NCBI GenBank assembly: GCA_937890525.1
Contig: CALADI010000002.1
Location: forward strand, 1 to 56,176
From: an uncultured Clostridia bacterium
Lineage (GTDB): Bacteria; Bacillota; Clostridia; Oscillospirales; Oscillospiraceae
DNA length: 56,176 nucleotides
Direction: 5' to 3'
Shown here: one piece after another, positions 15,307 through 22,413 of the stretch
How positions within the stretch are numbered: the first letter of the stretch is position 1
Layout of the letters: every line of letters begins with the position of its first letter
Translations under genes and position numbers: made by a program
The notes under the pieces: model-generated
Seen by the model: the letters and a program-made list of their open reading frames with translations, nothing else
Told to the model about the DNA's origin: nothing
Databases searched by the model: none

Positions 15307-16326
15307 TTATTTTGCGTCGCTTGTGTCGCGATCATCAAACCGAATTCTGGAAATAGGATTGGCTTCTGCGGCAATTTTCAGCTCAGAACTTTCAATGTGC
15401 GTATAGATCTGAGTGGTGTTCAGGTTCTCGTGCCCGAGGACTTCTTGCACCGTCTTGACATCGACACCGCTGGATAGCATGAGTGTGGCCGCAGTGTGCC
15501 GCAGCTTATGGGCAGAGAACTGGGTTGCATCCAGTCCTGCTTCCAGCAGAGCTTTTTTTACCAGTCGATGAACGGCTGAAACACTGATCCGATTTCCGTC
15601 CCGAGAGCCGAACAGCGCACGATTGTCAGACAAGACCTTTTTGCTGCGTTCGGGCAGATAGTCGTCGATGGCTTTGCGACAGGATTCGCCAAAATAGACG
15701 AAGCGCTCTTTGTTTCCTTTTCCAAGAACACGCAGGCGATCCTCATATACATCGGTAAGGTTCAATCCTACTAATTCGCTGCGCCGGATGCCACAGTTCA
15801 GGAATATCATTAAAATGGCATAATCCCGCTTTTGATTCGGTCCCGAAACACAGGATAGAAGCCTTTGGGACTGCTCCAAAGACAGATAACGGGGCAGAGA
15901 TTTTCGGATTTTAGGATATTCCAGATCTGCTACCGGGTTGGCTTGCAGCTGTTTGGTGCGAACGGTCAGATACTTGAAGAATGATTTGATGGCCGACAGT
16001 TTTCGAGCACGAGCGGCCGCATCGATGCCTGCATCAGAGTAGGTTGCATTCGGGATGCTTTTTCGATCATTGGCTAAATAGGACAGGAACTCAAACACTT
16101 CTGATGTCGTGATTTTTCCAATAAAGTCCAAATCAATGTCCATAATGCTGATGGTGTCGAAATCGGTTGTCAAACTCATTCCGCTGCGCATCAGCTTAAT
16201 GAACCGCAGAAACATACGCAGATCCAAATAGTATTCGGAAATCGTTCTGGGTGACTGAGCTTTGATGGTTTCGTGATAAGATAGGAAATCCCGCAGTACA
16301 GGCGGGCAATCTTGGTATTTTTGCAT
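15307..16326 (-). CDS. Tyrosine recombinase, XerC-like
   Basis: This 339-aa tyrosine recombinase has an N-terminal core-binding domain (about 10-140) and a full catalytic set: Arg in GIRRSEL, Lys in GKGNKERF, HKLRH, HENL and Tyr in TQIYTH. It is a XerC-type protein, with XerD at 22412. Its promoter overlaps a 28-bp palindrome (16401-16428) that also marks the left border of the mobile element. It could therefore be a chromosomal XerC or a recombinase used by that element. ATG 16326 is 8 nt from TGGAGG. Confidence 0.88.
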   Translation of the reverse strand: MQKYQDCPPVLRDFLSYHETIKAQSPRTISEYYLDLRMFLRFIKLMRSGMSLTTDFDTISIMDIDLDFIGKITTSEVFEFLSYLANDRKSIPNATYSDAGIDAAARARKLSAIKSFFKYLTVRTKQLQANPVADLEYPKIRKSLPRYLSLEQSQRLLSCVSGPNQKRDYAILMIFLNCGIRRSELVGLNLTDVYEDRLRVLGKGNKERFVYFGESCRKAIDDYLPERSKKVLSDNRALFGSRDGNRISVSAVHRLVKKALLEAGLDATQFSAHKLRHTAATLMLSSGVDVKTVQEVLGHENLNTTQIYTHIESSELKIAAEANPISRIRFDDRDTSDAK

Positions 16327-16377
16327 TTTGTGATCCTCCAGCACAGCCAAAGTACGCTGCGATTGATGTATGGTTTT

Positions 16378-16406
16378 ATTATAGCATATTCTGCTGACTA
16401 ACGCAA
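16378..16406 (-). promoter_or_regulatory. Promoter of the XerC-like gene
   Basis: On the - strand, TTGCGT (16406-16401) and TATAAT (16383-16378) are 17 nt apart. The -35 hexamer lies in one arm of the palindrome at 16401-16428, so binding there could repress the gene. Confidence 0.75.
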
Positions 16407-16428
16407 CAAAATCTTTATTTTGTTGCGT
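16401..16428. repeat. 28-bp perfect palindrome at element border (att/operator candidate)
   Basis: ACGCAACAAAAT (16401-16412), CTTT, then ATTTTGTTGCGT (16417-16428). The right arm is the first 12 bp of the 172-bp direct repeat. At the other end of the element, 19707-19737 shows ACGCTACAAAAC, a 7-nt spacer and the same right arm. Inverted arms around a short spacer fit a tyrosine recombinase core site or a repressor operator. Confidence 0.65.
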
Positions 16429-16588
16429 TCATCTGGTGCAAATAAAATAGGGCTTTGTGTGCCCCAGATGAACCCCTGTGCTGCCCGCTCTGTCCTGCCC
16501 CTCCGGGGCGCTCCATCGCGCGCGTGCTCACTCTCAACAAAATAATGGTTTTGTATCGCTCGGCTCTTGCGCTTCACCTCCATTCGAC
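16417..16588. repeat. 172-bp direct repeat, left copy
   Basis: Identical by eye over its full length to 19726-19897. It contains an internal inverted repeat GTTCATCTGG (16427-16436) / CCAGATGAAC (16464-16473) and, near its right end, an ACAAAA-TAATGG-TTTTGT dyad that resembles the border palindrome. The repeat is readable on the - strand as a peptide starting MEVKRKSRAI, but nothing supports it being a gene. Confidence 0.95.
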
Positions 16589-16616
16589 CATATCATACAC
16601 CATCGGCGGCGGGCTG

Positions 16617-17147
16617 TCAAGCGCGGGTGCGCCCCGGCGCGCGTCTGCGTCTCCGCCCGCGTGCCCGAAGCCGCTTGTCTGCCATGGCATATATCAGCGT
16701 AACTTCTATGCCGCCGTGATTCAGAGCGCGGCGCACGCGCTCAATATCTCCGTAGCGGTTGAGCAGCTCCACCGCGTAAACCTTCCGGGCGCTGTGTGGT
16801 GCAGCGTTTGCGGTTAACCTGCACGCGGCCGCCGCGCGCTTGACATCCTTCCAAACTGCCTGCCTCGTTCGGGGGCGGCGGGGATCTGCGCCCGGGAATA
16901 CCCATACCTTTCCGCTTTGTTCCTTGAGGTCGCTTAGCAGCGGTTCTGGCAGCCCTACTTGCCGCCGTTTCCCTGTTTTCATTTCCGTTATCCAGAAATT
17001 GGGCTTTAGCTGCTCCGGCTTGAGTCGCAGCGCGTCCCCAATCCGCAGCCCGGTGTGCAGCAGTACCCGCATGACCAGCCGATTGTCTGGGGTCAGCAGG
17101 TCTAGCACTTGGTCTACTTCCCGCTGAATGAGATAATCAGTCCGCAT
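16617..17147 (-). CDS. Minimal tyrosine recombinase (catalytic domain only)
   Basis: This 176-aa protein is a phage-integrase-type catalytic domain with no N-terminal core-binding domain. Catalytic residues are all visible: Arg in HTGLRIGDAL, Lys in KTGKRRQ, HSARK, NHGG and Tyr in VTLIYAM. Its size recalls FimB/FimE-type recombinases. The C-terminus is very Arg-rich (RGRRRRR). AAGGAGGTG inside the preceding gene gives a start at 17147, and the 11-bp overlap implies coupled translation. It is the best candidate for moving the element. Confidence 0.85.
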   Translation of the reverse strand: MRTDYLIQREVDQVLDLLTPDNRLVMRVLLHTGLRIGDALRLKPEQLKPNFWITEMKTGKRRQVGLPEPLLSDLKEQSGKVWVFPGADPRRPRTRQAVWKDVKRAAAACRLTANAAPHSARKVYAVELLNRYGDIERVRRALNHGGIEVTLIYAMADKRLRARGRRRRRAPGRTRA

Positions 17148-17493
17148 GGCTCACCTCCTTGAGCCATGCTTGGGCACTTGCGCGGGCGAGCCGCGTCATA
17201 TACTCGCGGTTCGTGGGTGCGCCGCGCCGTGCGCTGTAACTGTGACCGAACACATCACGAATCATGTTAATATCTCCGCGCTCCATAGCCGACCAGATTG
17301 CCGTGCGCACGCAGCGCTCCACGCGGGTCTCGGTGGTGCTGAACTGCTGTGCTACCCGGAGATATGCCCCCTTGAACATCGGTTCGCCCTCGGTGTAACC
17401 TAGAACCATCTCCCGCAGATAAGCCGTTCCCCGGACTGCGTCCGAGAATCCCAGTTCAAGCATCATTCTTTCCAATATTGCGCGTCTTGTCAT
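17137..17493 (-). CDS. Free-standing Spo0A C-terminal DNA-binding domain protein
   Basis: This 118-aa protein matches the Spo0A effector domain over almost its whole length: LGFSDAVRGTAYLREMV, the recognition-helix segment STTETRVERCVRTAI, RGDINMIRDVFGHSYS and PTNREYMTRLAR. There is no receiver domain, so it cannot be controlled by phosphorelay in the usual way. ATG 17493 follows AAAGGAG by 8 nt. It overlaps both rep and the recombinase gene. It may bind 0A-box-like sites to control the element or tie it to host sporulation state. A 0A-like box occurs at 19318-19326 in the same element. Confidence 0.88.
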   Translation of the reverse strand: MTRRAILERMMLELGFSDAVRGTAYLREMVLGYTEGEPMFKGAYLRVAQQFSTTETRVERCVRTAIWSAMERGDINMIRDVFGHSYSARRGAPTNREYMTRLARASAQAWLKEVSHAD

Positions 17494-18277
17494 TGCTTTC
17501 ATTCTCCTTTTGCATATATTCCCGGACAATCACCATGCGGCTGCCCGGTATTTCCACTTCATAGGCTCCCGGGCGCTCCTGCATCTCCCGGAAATCCATG
17601 TCCACATACTCGCGGCGCGGCTCTACCAGAGCGCCGCCGCTGTAATACCAGCGCCCCAAGGGGCGCTCGCCATCCTGCTTGCCGATGTACTTGCACACAT
17701 ATGCCACGGCTGCGGGGTACTCGCCGTACAGCTCCATGGCTGCCGTGAAACCCAATGTCCATTGGGGAAGATTATAGATCTTGCGCCCGTGGTCATCGGT
17801 GTGACCGCTGTCCGTGACCCGGACAGCGTCGCTGAAGAAGCCGTGGAAATGGAACGCGCCATCCTTGTGCCGTTCCGGCACTAGGATGTAGCGCAGCCCA
17901 TGGCGGCGCACCATGTTGTCACACCACCGCCCAAGCCTTCGCACGATTTCGTCCCCGTCATATCGGTCTATCTGTTCCGGCGATAGCGTCAAGGTGACGA
18001 ACCACCGGAATTCATTTGCCAGCGCCAAACGGCGCACTTTGCTTCGCGCGCGCCGTTGGCTGCGCTCCATGTCTGTACCCTCTGACTTCTTCCCCTTTTC
18101 ACGCGGGGCAGGTGCAGGGGCTTTTTTTGACCGTTCTTCCCAGCCTGTTGTTCCAAAATGTCCATCGCTGCGGCATATGATATCACGAACCCCGCAGGGG
18201 TATTCGTAAACCAGTGCATTGTGTCCGATGTCGGACAAAGTCCGTTTTATCGGACTGCATTCCATTCTTCCGTCCAT
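17456..18277 (-). CDS. rep: HUH-endonuclease rolling-circle replication initiator
   Basis: The product has three Rep motifs: FVTLTLS (motif 1), FHFHGFF with the metal-binding HxH (motif 2), and YVCKYIGK with the nicking Tyr (motif 3). It would nick one strand at a double-strand origin and start rolling-circle replication. The reading frame stays open to 18643, but the region beyond about 18280 is low-complexity GC-rich sequence. Starts at 18277, 18265 or 18070 are possible; only 18070 has a fair ribosome site (GAGGG), while the segment before it looks conserved in character. It overlaps the Spo0A-like gene by 38 bp. Confidence 0.85.
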   Translation of the reverse strand: MDGRMECSPIKRTLSDIGHNALVYEYPCGVRDIICRSDGHFGTTGWEERSKKAPAPAPREKGKKSEGTDMERSQRRARSKVRRLALANEFRWFVTLTLSPEQIDRYDGDEIVRRLGRWCDNMVRRHGLRYILVPERHKDGAFHFHGFFSDAVRVTDSGHTDDHGRKIYNLPQWTLGFTAAMELYGEYPAAVAYVCKYIGKQDGERPLGRWYYSGGALVEPRREYVDMDFREMQERPGAYEVEIPGSRMVIVREYMQKENESNDKTRNIGKNDA

Positions 18278-18299
18278 TGCACCATGCGCGCTGACGGAA

Positions 18300-19286
18300 T
18301 AATGTCCTAATATCAAGTAACGGAGCCGCGGTGCATCACGGAAGATTTTCCAGCGGCATACAAGGGCGGCTGCGCCGCAGAGATTGCAGCGCGCACCAAG
18401 CGCGCAGAGACCGCCGCACAGGATTGCACCACGCAAGCCCATGACCCCAGCGGCTCCCACTCCGTTGGCGCGATGGCTCCGGGTCGGGTCCCGGGGGCAA
18501 TTTTGCCCCCACCCACCCCGGTTGTTCCCGCGCGGGCAGATTGCCCGCGCTCCACAAGTGGTACTGCGCGCCTGCCCCGGCTTCGGCTGCGCCGTTGCCG
18601 GGGCTTTTTCCCCGCTTCGCGTCCTGCCGCCGTGCTGCGCCATGGCTTGCCCGGCTCGTCCGCTCGGGGGGGCGCGCCCGCCGCCGCTTCGCGGGCTCGA
18701 TCCGGCGCATTGCGCCCGCTGTCTCGCCCGGGCCGTGCGCCTCGTCCCCCGCTCTCTCGCTCGGCCTTGGTGCGCGCTGTCGCGCTCCCGCGGCGCTCGC
18801 TGCGTCCGCTGCGCTTGCCCTTGCCCTTGCTTTGCGCGGGCGCGCTTCGCTTGCCCTTGCGGCGCTGCGGGCGCGGGCTTTGCGCTTCGCGTCCGCCCGC
18901 GGGGGTCTCGTTGCTTCCCCTCGGTGGGCTTCGTCCCTCGCCCCGCCTTGCGGCGCCCCTCGGGCTTCGGGCCCGGCGGCTCCTTGCCCCGGCCCCCACG
19001 GCGGCTGCGCCGCCTTTTTCCCCCTCCGGGGGCCGGGGCTTCGGCTGCGCGCGCGGCCTGCCGCGCTTGCTAGGCGCGTTTTCGGTGGTGCGGTGCTGTG
19101 TCGGTGGCTTCTCCCCTGCGCCCCCCCGCCCCGCCGTCCCCGCTGGGGACTCCGGGGAGCGCAAAGCCCGAAGGGGCTTCCATCTCGCAGCCCTGTTTTC
19201 CGGCTGCCGGGGGCATACCCGCGCCCCGGTGGGGCGCTTCGCCGCCGTTGACAATCCGTAAAAAGTCAACTGCCCATCTACCCCAC
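18300..19286. other. Very GC-rich hairpin-dense region, probably non-coding
   Basis: About 0.9 kb is dominated by G and C, with long open frames on both strands that encode Ala/Arg/Pro/Gly low-complexity sequence, as expected when stop codons are depleted. On the + strand CTTCG recurs at least nine times in hairpin-like settings (for example near 18581, 18613, 18690, 18884, 18926, 18963 and 19038), several with complementary flanks such as GGGC-TTCG-TCCC. It could hold replication origins, a structured RNA or an unrecognised gene. I see no convincing coding start. Confidence 0.6.
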
Positions 19287-19326
19287 TTGACGCGGGCCAT
19301 GATACGGTGTACCATGATTGTCGAAA
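19287..19326 (+). promoter_or_regulatory. Promoter-like sequence with adjacent 0A-type box
   Basis: TTGACG (19287-19292) and TACCAT (19310-19315) are 17 nt apart. TTGTCGAAA (19318-19326), which contains the Spo0A-box core TGTCGAA, lies at the expected start site. It conflicts with the start codons at 19299 and 19314 of the small ORF, so one of the two readings may be wrong. Confidence 0.4.
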
Positions 19327-19529
19327 GGAACATCATCCGCAAGACCGCTGAGGGCATCGACCAAGCCCTCCGTCAGCTTTCCAGCCCAGACCGTGAACAG
19401 CATATCATCCGCGCACTTATCGACCTAGAATCACCCCTTGAGGGGTCTTTGTCCTCCCAGATTTGCGGATATTATGCCATGATGCTGCTTGCCGCCCACG
19501 GATACCACAAGGATGCCCTTGACAAATAA
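19299..19529 (+). CDS. 76-aa element-encoded protein, unknown
   Basis: The peptide from ATG 19299 (MIRCTMIVERNIIRKT) has balanced composition, unlike the low-complexity sequence before it, with helical segments AEGIDQALRQL and ICGYYAMMLLAAHGYHKDAL. I do not recognise it. No good ribosome site precedes either ATG (19299, 19314). It may be a small helical regulator of the element. Confidence 0.45.
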   Translation: MIRCTMIVERNIIRKTAEGIDQALRQLSSPDREQHIIRALIDLESPLEGSLSSQICGYYAMMLLAAHGYHKDALDK

Positions 19530-19547
19530 CCCCCCCTGTGGTACGAT
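19519..19547 (+). promoter_or_regulatory. Sigma-A promoter of element small RNA
   Basis: A consensus TTGACA (19519-19524) and TACGAT (19542-19547) are 17 nt apart. The -35 overlaps the end of the 76-aa ORF. Confidence 0.78.
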
Positions 19548-19553
19548 AGCTAG

Positions 19554-19644
19554 GCAAAGCCCGATACCGCTGCTTCGGCAGCCGCGCGCAAGCGTGCCCA
19601 TGGTTCGGAAAAATCCCCACCCGCAGAGCGGGTGGGGATTTTTT
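19554..19644 (+). ncRNA. Candidate ~90-nt small RNA with terminator
   Basis: Downstream of the promoter no ORF with a ribosome site is found. The transcript would contain a GCTGCTTCGGCAGC hairpin (about 19569-19582), a GCGCGCAAGCGTGC hairpin and a strong terminator: a 16-bp stem (19609-19624 with 19628-19643), loop AGA, ending in a T tract. A promoter, compact hairpins and a terminator within 130 bp suggest a regulatory RNA, perhaps for copy control. An antisense role against rep is not evident from position. Confidence 0.6.
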
Positions 19645-19725
19645 ATGCCCTCGCTGCCATCCCCGCCGCCGTTGTACTTGATATGCTCATCATTCCAACC
19701 CGCCGAACGCTACAAAACCTCTGTC

Positions 19726-19897
19726 ATTTTGTTGCGTTCATCTGGTGCAAATAAAATAGGGCTTTGTGTGCCCCAGATGAACCCCTGTGCTGCCCGCTCT
19801 GTCCTGCCCCTCCGGGGCGCTCCATCGCGCGCGTGCTCACTCTCAACAAAATAATGGTTTTGTATCGCTCGGCTCTTGCGCTTCACCTCCATTCGAC
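19726..19897. repeat. 172-bp direct repeat, right copy
   Basis: Identical to 16417-16588. The sequences before (19707-19725) and after (from 19898) differ from those at the left copy, so the identity ends sharply at both borders. Immediately outside lies the terminator of the neighbouring lipoprotein gene. Confidence 0.95.
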
Positions 19898-19902
19898 ATG
19901 AC

Positions 19903-19937
19903 AAAGATCCTCCTGGATCATCCCCAGGAGGATCTTT
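19903..19937 (-). terminator. Terminator of the lipoprotein gene
   Basis: AAAGATCCTCCTGG (19903-19916) pairs with CCAGGAGGATCTTT (19924-19937), with an A/T tract on both sides. It lies 38 bp beyond the - strand stop at 19975 and could act on both strands. Confidence 0.85.
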
Positions 19938-19974
19938 TAATACGACGATGGATTTTTGATCCGATTCTTGTAAA

Positions 19975-21207
19975 TCATTCCGGCCAGTGGTCCATCAAAA
20001 CTCCGTTCCAAATGTAATATTTCTTCGCTTCGCCATTGCCGGTAAAATACTCCAGAGAGAACACTTCATCTGGCTCCAACTCCCCTGAGAAAGAGAAATT
20101 CTCATGGGCACAGGGATTTCCTGCCGAAAGAACCATTTTGCTGGAGATACAAGTTCCGTCCATCCACTCCTCTTTCATTACCCGAAGGCGATGGACAGTT
20201 CCTTCGATTCCGATGCGAAGTTCATCCTGTGCGCTCCCTATGGACGAGAGGAGAACGACCGCTCCACGATCCTCCCCCGTCGCTTGAGGCATGTATTCCT
20301 CTTTTAAGATACCAACTAGATCCTCATAAGGGATCTCTACTTTGATGATCCCGGCGGCATAGGGGGCGATTTCGTATTGGTTAAAGTAAATCACCAATCC
20401 CTCTTGGTTCATATACCAGTTCTGGGTCATAGAACCGTAAGAGAGCATTCCATCAAGTGTATCCGTATATTCCTCGTACAACATCAAGGTATCACCGTCA
20501 ATAAATCGTCGCTCCAAATCATCCTGAACAATTTGACGAATGACCTTCTCCCCTTCTGGCTGGATCACATCCTCCAGACATAGCTTCTTCTGCTGCACCA
20601 GATCCAAATTGTATGCGCTCTGAACGGTTCCTGGGTGCGCTCCGCCGGAGTATACCGAGTTCAGCGTGAGCAAAGAAAGCATACGGCTGTCATGCCGTCC
20701 TACTCCCATGGATAGATAATTGGAATAACAATAGAAAGTGTCCTTAAAATCCTGATAGTGCGTCCGGGCGTTGCTCAGCATTTCTTGGCTGAATGCATGG
20801 TAGCTTGCGCCGATATCGTTGATGATCCCGTTGACCCATTCCTCGGTAGAAGGATCCGCCGTACTGAATGCCCCTTCATCATAGCTTTCATATAAGATCG
20901 TGGTTCCATCATCAGCTTCAAAGGCGCGGTATCCGGATGAAAAGCGGACATTGCTCCGCAGTGGTGCCGTATCGTCCGTGGAAGCATTGGATCTTGCGGG
21001 GCAGGATGAGTCAAATATGGGCATGGAGGATCCGGATCTTTCTTCCTCTGCGTGAGTCGCGGCGATAGATCCGGTATAAGCGGCAGCTTCCGGAACGGCA
21101 TCGGATGGGGCGGATCTGGCAGTATCATTGCTATGTGGCTCCCCTGCTGCACAACCGCACAGCAGTACGGCAGTAACCAAGAGAATGGCAAATTTATGAT
21201 GCACCAC
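19975..21207 (-). CDS. Lipoprotein with DUF3298/RsiV-like domain
   Basis: The 410-aa product has a lipoprotein signal peptide (lipobox LLCGC, Cys near residue 19), a low-complexity Ser/Ala/Glu linker (about 25-85), and a DUF4163/DUF3298-type extracytoplasmic domain (LLTLNSVYSGGAHPGTVQSA, LCLEDVIQ, PYAAGIIKVEIPYEDL). Related domains occur in the lysozyme-binding anti-sigma factor RsiV, but no sigma factor gene or anti-sigma segment is present here. Starts are GTG at 21207 or 21204 behind AAAGGAG. Confidence 0.8.
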   Translation of the reverse strand: MVHHKFAILLVTAVLLCGCAAGEPHSNDTARSAPSDAVPEAAAYTGSIAATHAEEERSGSSMPIFDSSCPARSNASTDDTAPLRSNVRFSSGYRAFEADDGTTILYESYDEGAFSTADPSTEEWVNGIINDIGASYHAFSQEMLSNARTHYQDFKDTFYCYSNYLSMGVGRHDSRMLSLLTLNSVYSGGAHPGTVQSAYNLDLVQQKKLCLEDVIQPEGEKVIRQIVQDDLERRFIDGDTLMLYEEYTDTLDGMLSYGSMTQNWYMNQEGLVIYFNQYEIAPYAAGIIKVEIPYEDLVGILKEEYMPQATGEDRGAVVLLSSIGSAQDELRIGIEGTVHRLRVMKEEWMDGTCISSKMVLSAGNPCAHENFSFSGELEPDEVFSLEYFTGNGEAKKYYIWNGVLMDHWPE

Positions 21208-21306
21208 ACCACACTCCTTTCTTCGATTTTATGATACCATACACGGTCCGGGAATGCAATTGCGTAGAAATGATTTAATTTCTTAAAAGTTTAATCAAAA
21301 ATGACC

Positions 21307-21335
21307 TTTACAACAATGGCTTTCTTGGATAAAAT
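21307..21335 (+). promoter_or_regulatory. Sigma-A promoter of pfkA
   Basis: TTTACA (21307-21312) and TAAAAT (21330-21335) are 17 nt apart in an AT-rich stretch, 40 bp before the pfkA start. Confidence 0.72.
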
Positions 21336-21375
21336 AGTATACGAATATTGTCACACATGACAGGAGGATATCAAT

Positions 21376-22347
21376 ATGAGTATCAAGCGAATTGGCGTTC
21401 TGACCAGCGGCGGCGATGCGCCCGGTATGAACGCCTGCGTGCGTTCGGTGGTTCGTACCGCCCTGTACCACGGGATCGAATGCTATGGCATCCGCCGGGG
21501 CTGGAATGGTCTGATCACCGGCGATATTATCCGTCTGGATGAGCGCAATGTTTCTCATACCATCAACCGAGGCGGCACCATCCTTTACACTGCCCGCAGT
21601 AAGGAATTCATGACCGAGGAAGGTCAGCGCAAGGCGGTATCCACCTGCAAGTTCCTTGGTTTGGAGGGAATCATCGCCATCGGCGGCGACGGCACTTTCC
21701 GGGGCGCTCAGGCACTGTCCCGCCATGGGATCAATGTGATCGGCATTCCGGGCACCATCGATAACGACATCAGCTGCACCAACTACTGCATCGGCTTTGA
21801 CACTGCTGCCAATACTGCCATTGAGTGCATCGATAAGCTGCGTGACACCATGCAGTCCCACGAGCGCTGCTCCGTCGTGGAGGTAATGGGCCGCAATGCC
21901 GGTTATCTGGCCATGTATGTGGGTCTGGCTGTGGGCGCTACCGCAGTATTGGTTCCTGAGGAGCCCATCGATTTTGAGCGGGATGTGATCGAAAAGATCC
22001 GTCAGGCTCGGTTCAACGGCTTCACCCACTATATGATCGTGGTGGCAGAGGGCGCCGGGTCTGCGGCTGACATTGCTGCTCAGATCAAGGAAGCCATCGA
22101 TCTGGATCCCCGTGTGACCGTGCTTGGACATATCCAGCGTGGCGGTGTGCCCTCCGGTCGTGACCGGGTAAATGCCACCAAGATGGGCTATCTTGCGGTG
22201 GAACTTCTGCGGCAGGGCAAGAACAACCGCATCGTTTGCACCCATGACGGCAGCTTCACCGATGTAGATATCGAAGAAGGACTGAATATGACCAAGAGCA
22301 TCCAGCAGATGGAAGTGGATGTTCTGGCGGCCATGACCGGTATCTGA
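21376..22347 (+). CDS. pfkA: ATP-dependent 6-phosphofructokinase
   Basis: PfkA phosphorylates fructose-6-phosphate in glycolysis. The 323-aa protein has GVLTSGGDAPGMNA at the start, IGGDGTFRGA, the catalytic PGTIDNDI, EVMGRNAGYLA and the substrate-binding LGHIQRGGVPSGRDR. Length and the GGDGT motif fit the ATP-dependent bacterial group. AGGAGG precedes the ATG. The gene is monocistronic, with a promoter in front and a terminator behind, and its codon bias suggests high expression. Confidence 0.96.
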   Translation: MSIKRIGVLTSGGDAPGMNACVRSVVRTALYHGIECYGIRRGWNGLITGDIIRLDERNVSHTINRGGTILYTARSKEFMTEEGQRKAVSTCKFLGLEGIIAIGGDGTFRGAQALSRHGINVIGIPGTIDNDISCTNYCIGFDTAANTAIECIDKLRDTMQSHERCSVVEVMGRNAGYLAMYVGLAVGATAVLVPEEPIDFERDVIEKIRQARFNGFTHYMIVVAEGAGSAADIAAQIKEAIDLDPRVTVLGHIQRGGVPSGRDRVNATKMGYLAVELLRQGKNNRIVCTHDGSFTDVDIEEGLNMTKSIQQMEVDVLAAMTGI

Positions 22348-22372
22348 TCTACAATTCAATACAACATACAAC

Positions 22373-22413
22373 AAAAACAGGAGTGTACCGCCCAGCGGTG
22401 CGCTCCTGTTTTT
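22373..22413. terminator. Bidirectional terminator between pfkA and xerD
   Basis: AAAAACAGGAG (22373-22383) pairs with CTCCTGTTTTT (22403-22413), with an inner ACCGC/GCGGT stem. It serves both converging genes and overlaps the xerD stop codon. Confidence 0.88.

Larger units (their letters stand above)
16417..19897. mobile_element. Integrated rolling-circle-type element bounded by 172-bp direct repeats
   Basis: Two identical 172-bp sequences (16417-16588 and 19726-19897) are offset by 3,309 bp. Between them lie, on the - strand, rep (HUH), a Spo0A C-domain gene and a catalytic-domain tyrosine recombinase with overlapping ends, then a GC-rich hairpin region, a 76-aa ORF and an RNA unit on the + strand. 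Recombination between the repeats would release a 3.3-kb circle able to replicate by rolling circle. GC content and codon use differ sharply from the flanking genes. I know no named element with this gene set. Confidence 0.8.

Noticed and set aside
16398..16583. - strand peptide (MEVKRKSRAI start) encoded in both direct repeats
   Set aside because: Its C-terminus changes at the repeat border and its content is dictated by inverted repeats and GC-rich DNA. It is identical in both copies only because the repeats are identical.
16401..16588. CRISPR-like repeats near the element borders
   Set aside because: There are only two long direct repeats 3.3 kb apart with genes between, so no repeat-spacer array exists.
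18313..19269. Long open frames on both strands in the GC-rich block (up to 318 aa)
   Set aside because: They overlap each other in several frames, encode Ala/Arg/Pro/Gly low complexity and have no good ribosome sites. Stop-codon depletion in GC-rich DNA explains them.
15307..21207. Prophage
   Set aside because: No capsid, terminase, portal, tail or lysis gene is present. The content fits a rolling-circle integrative element.
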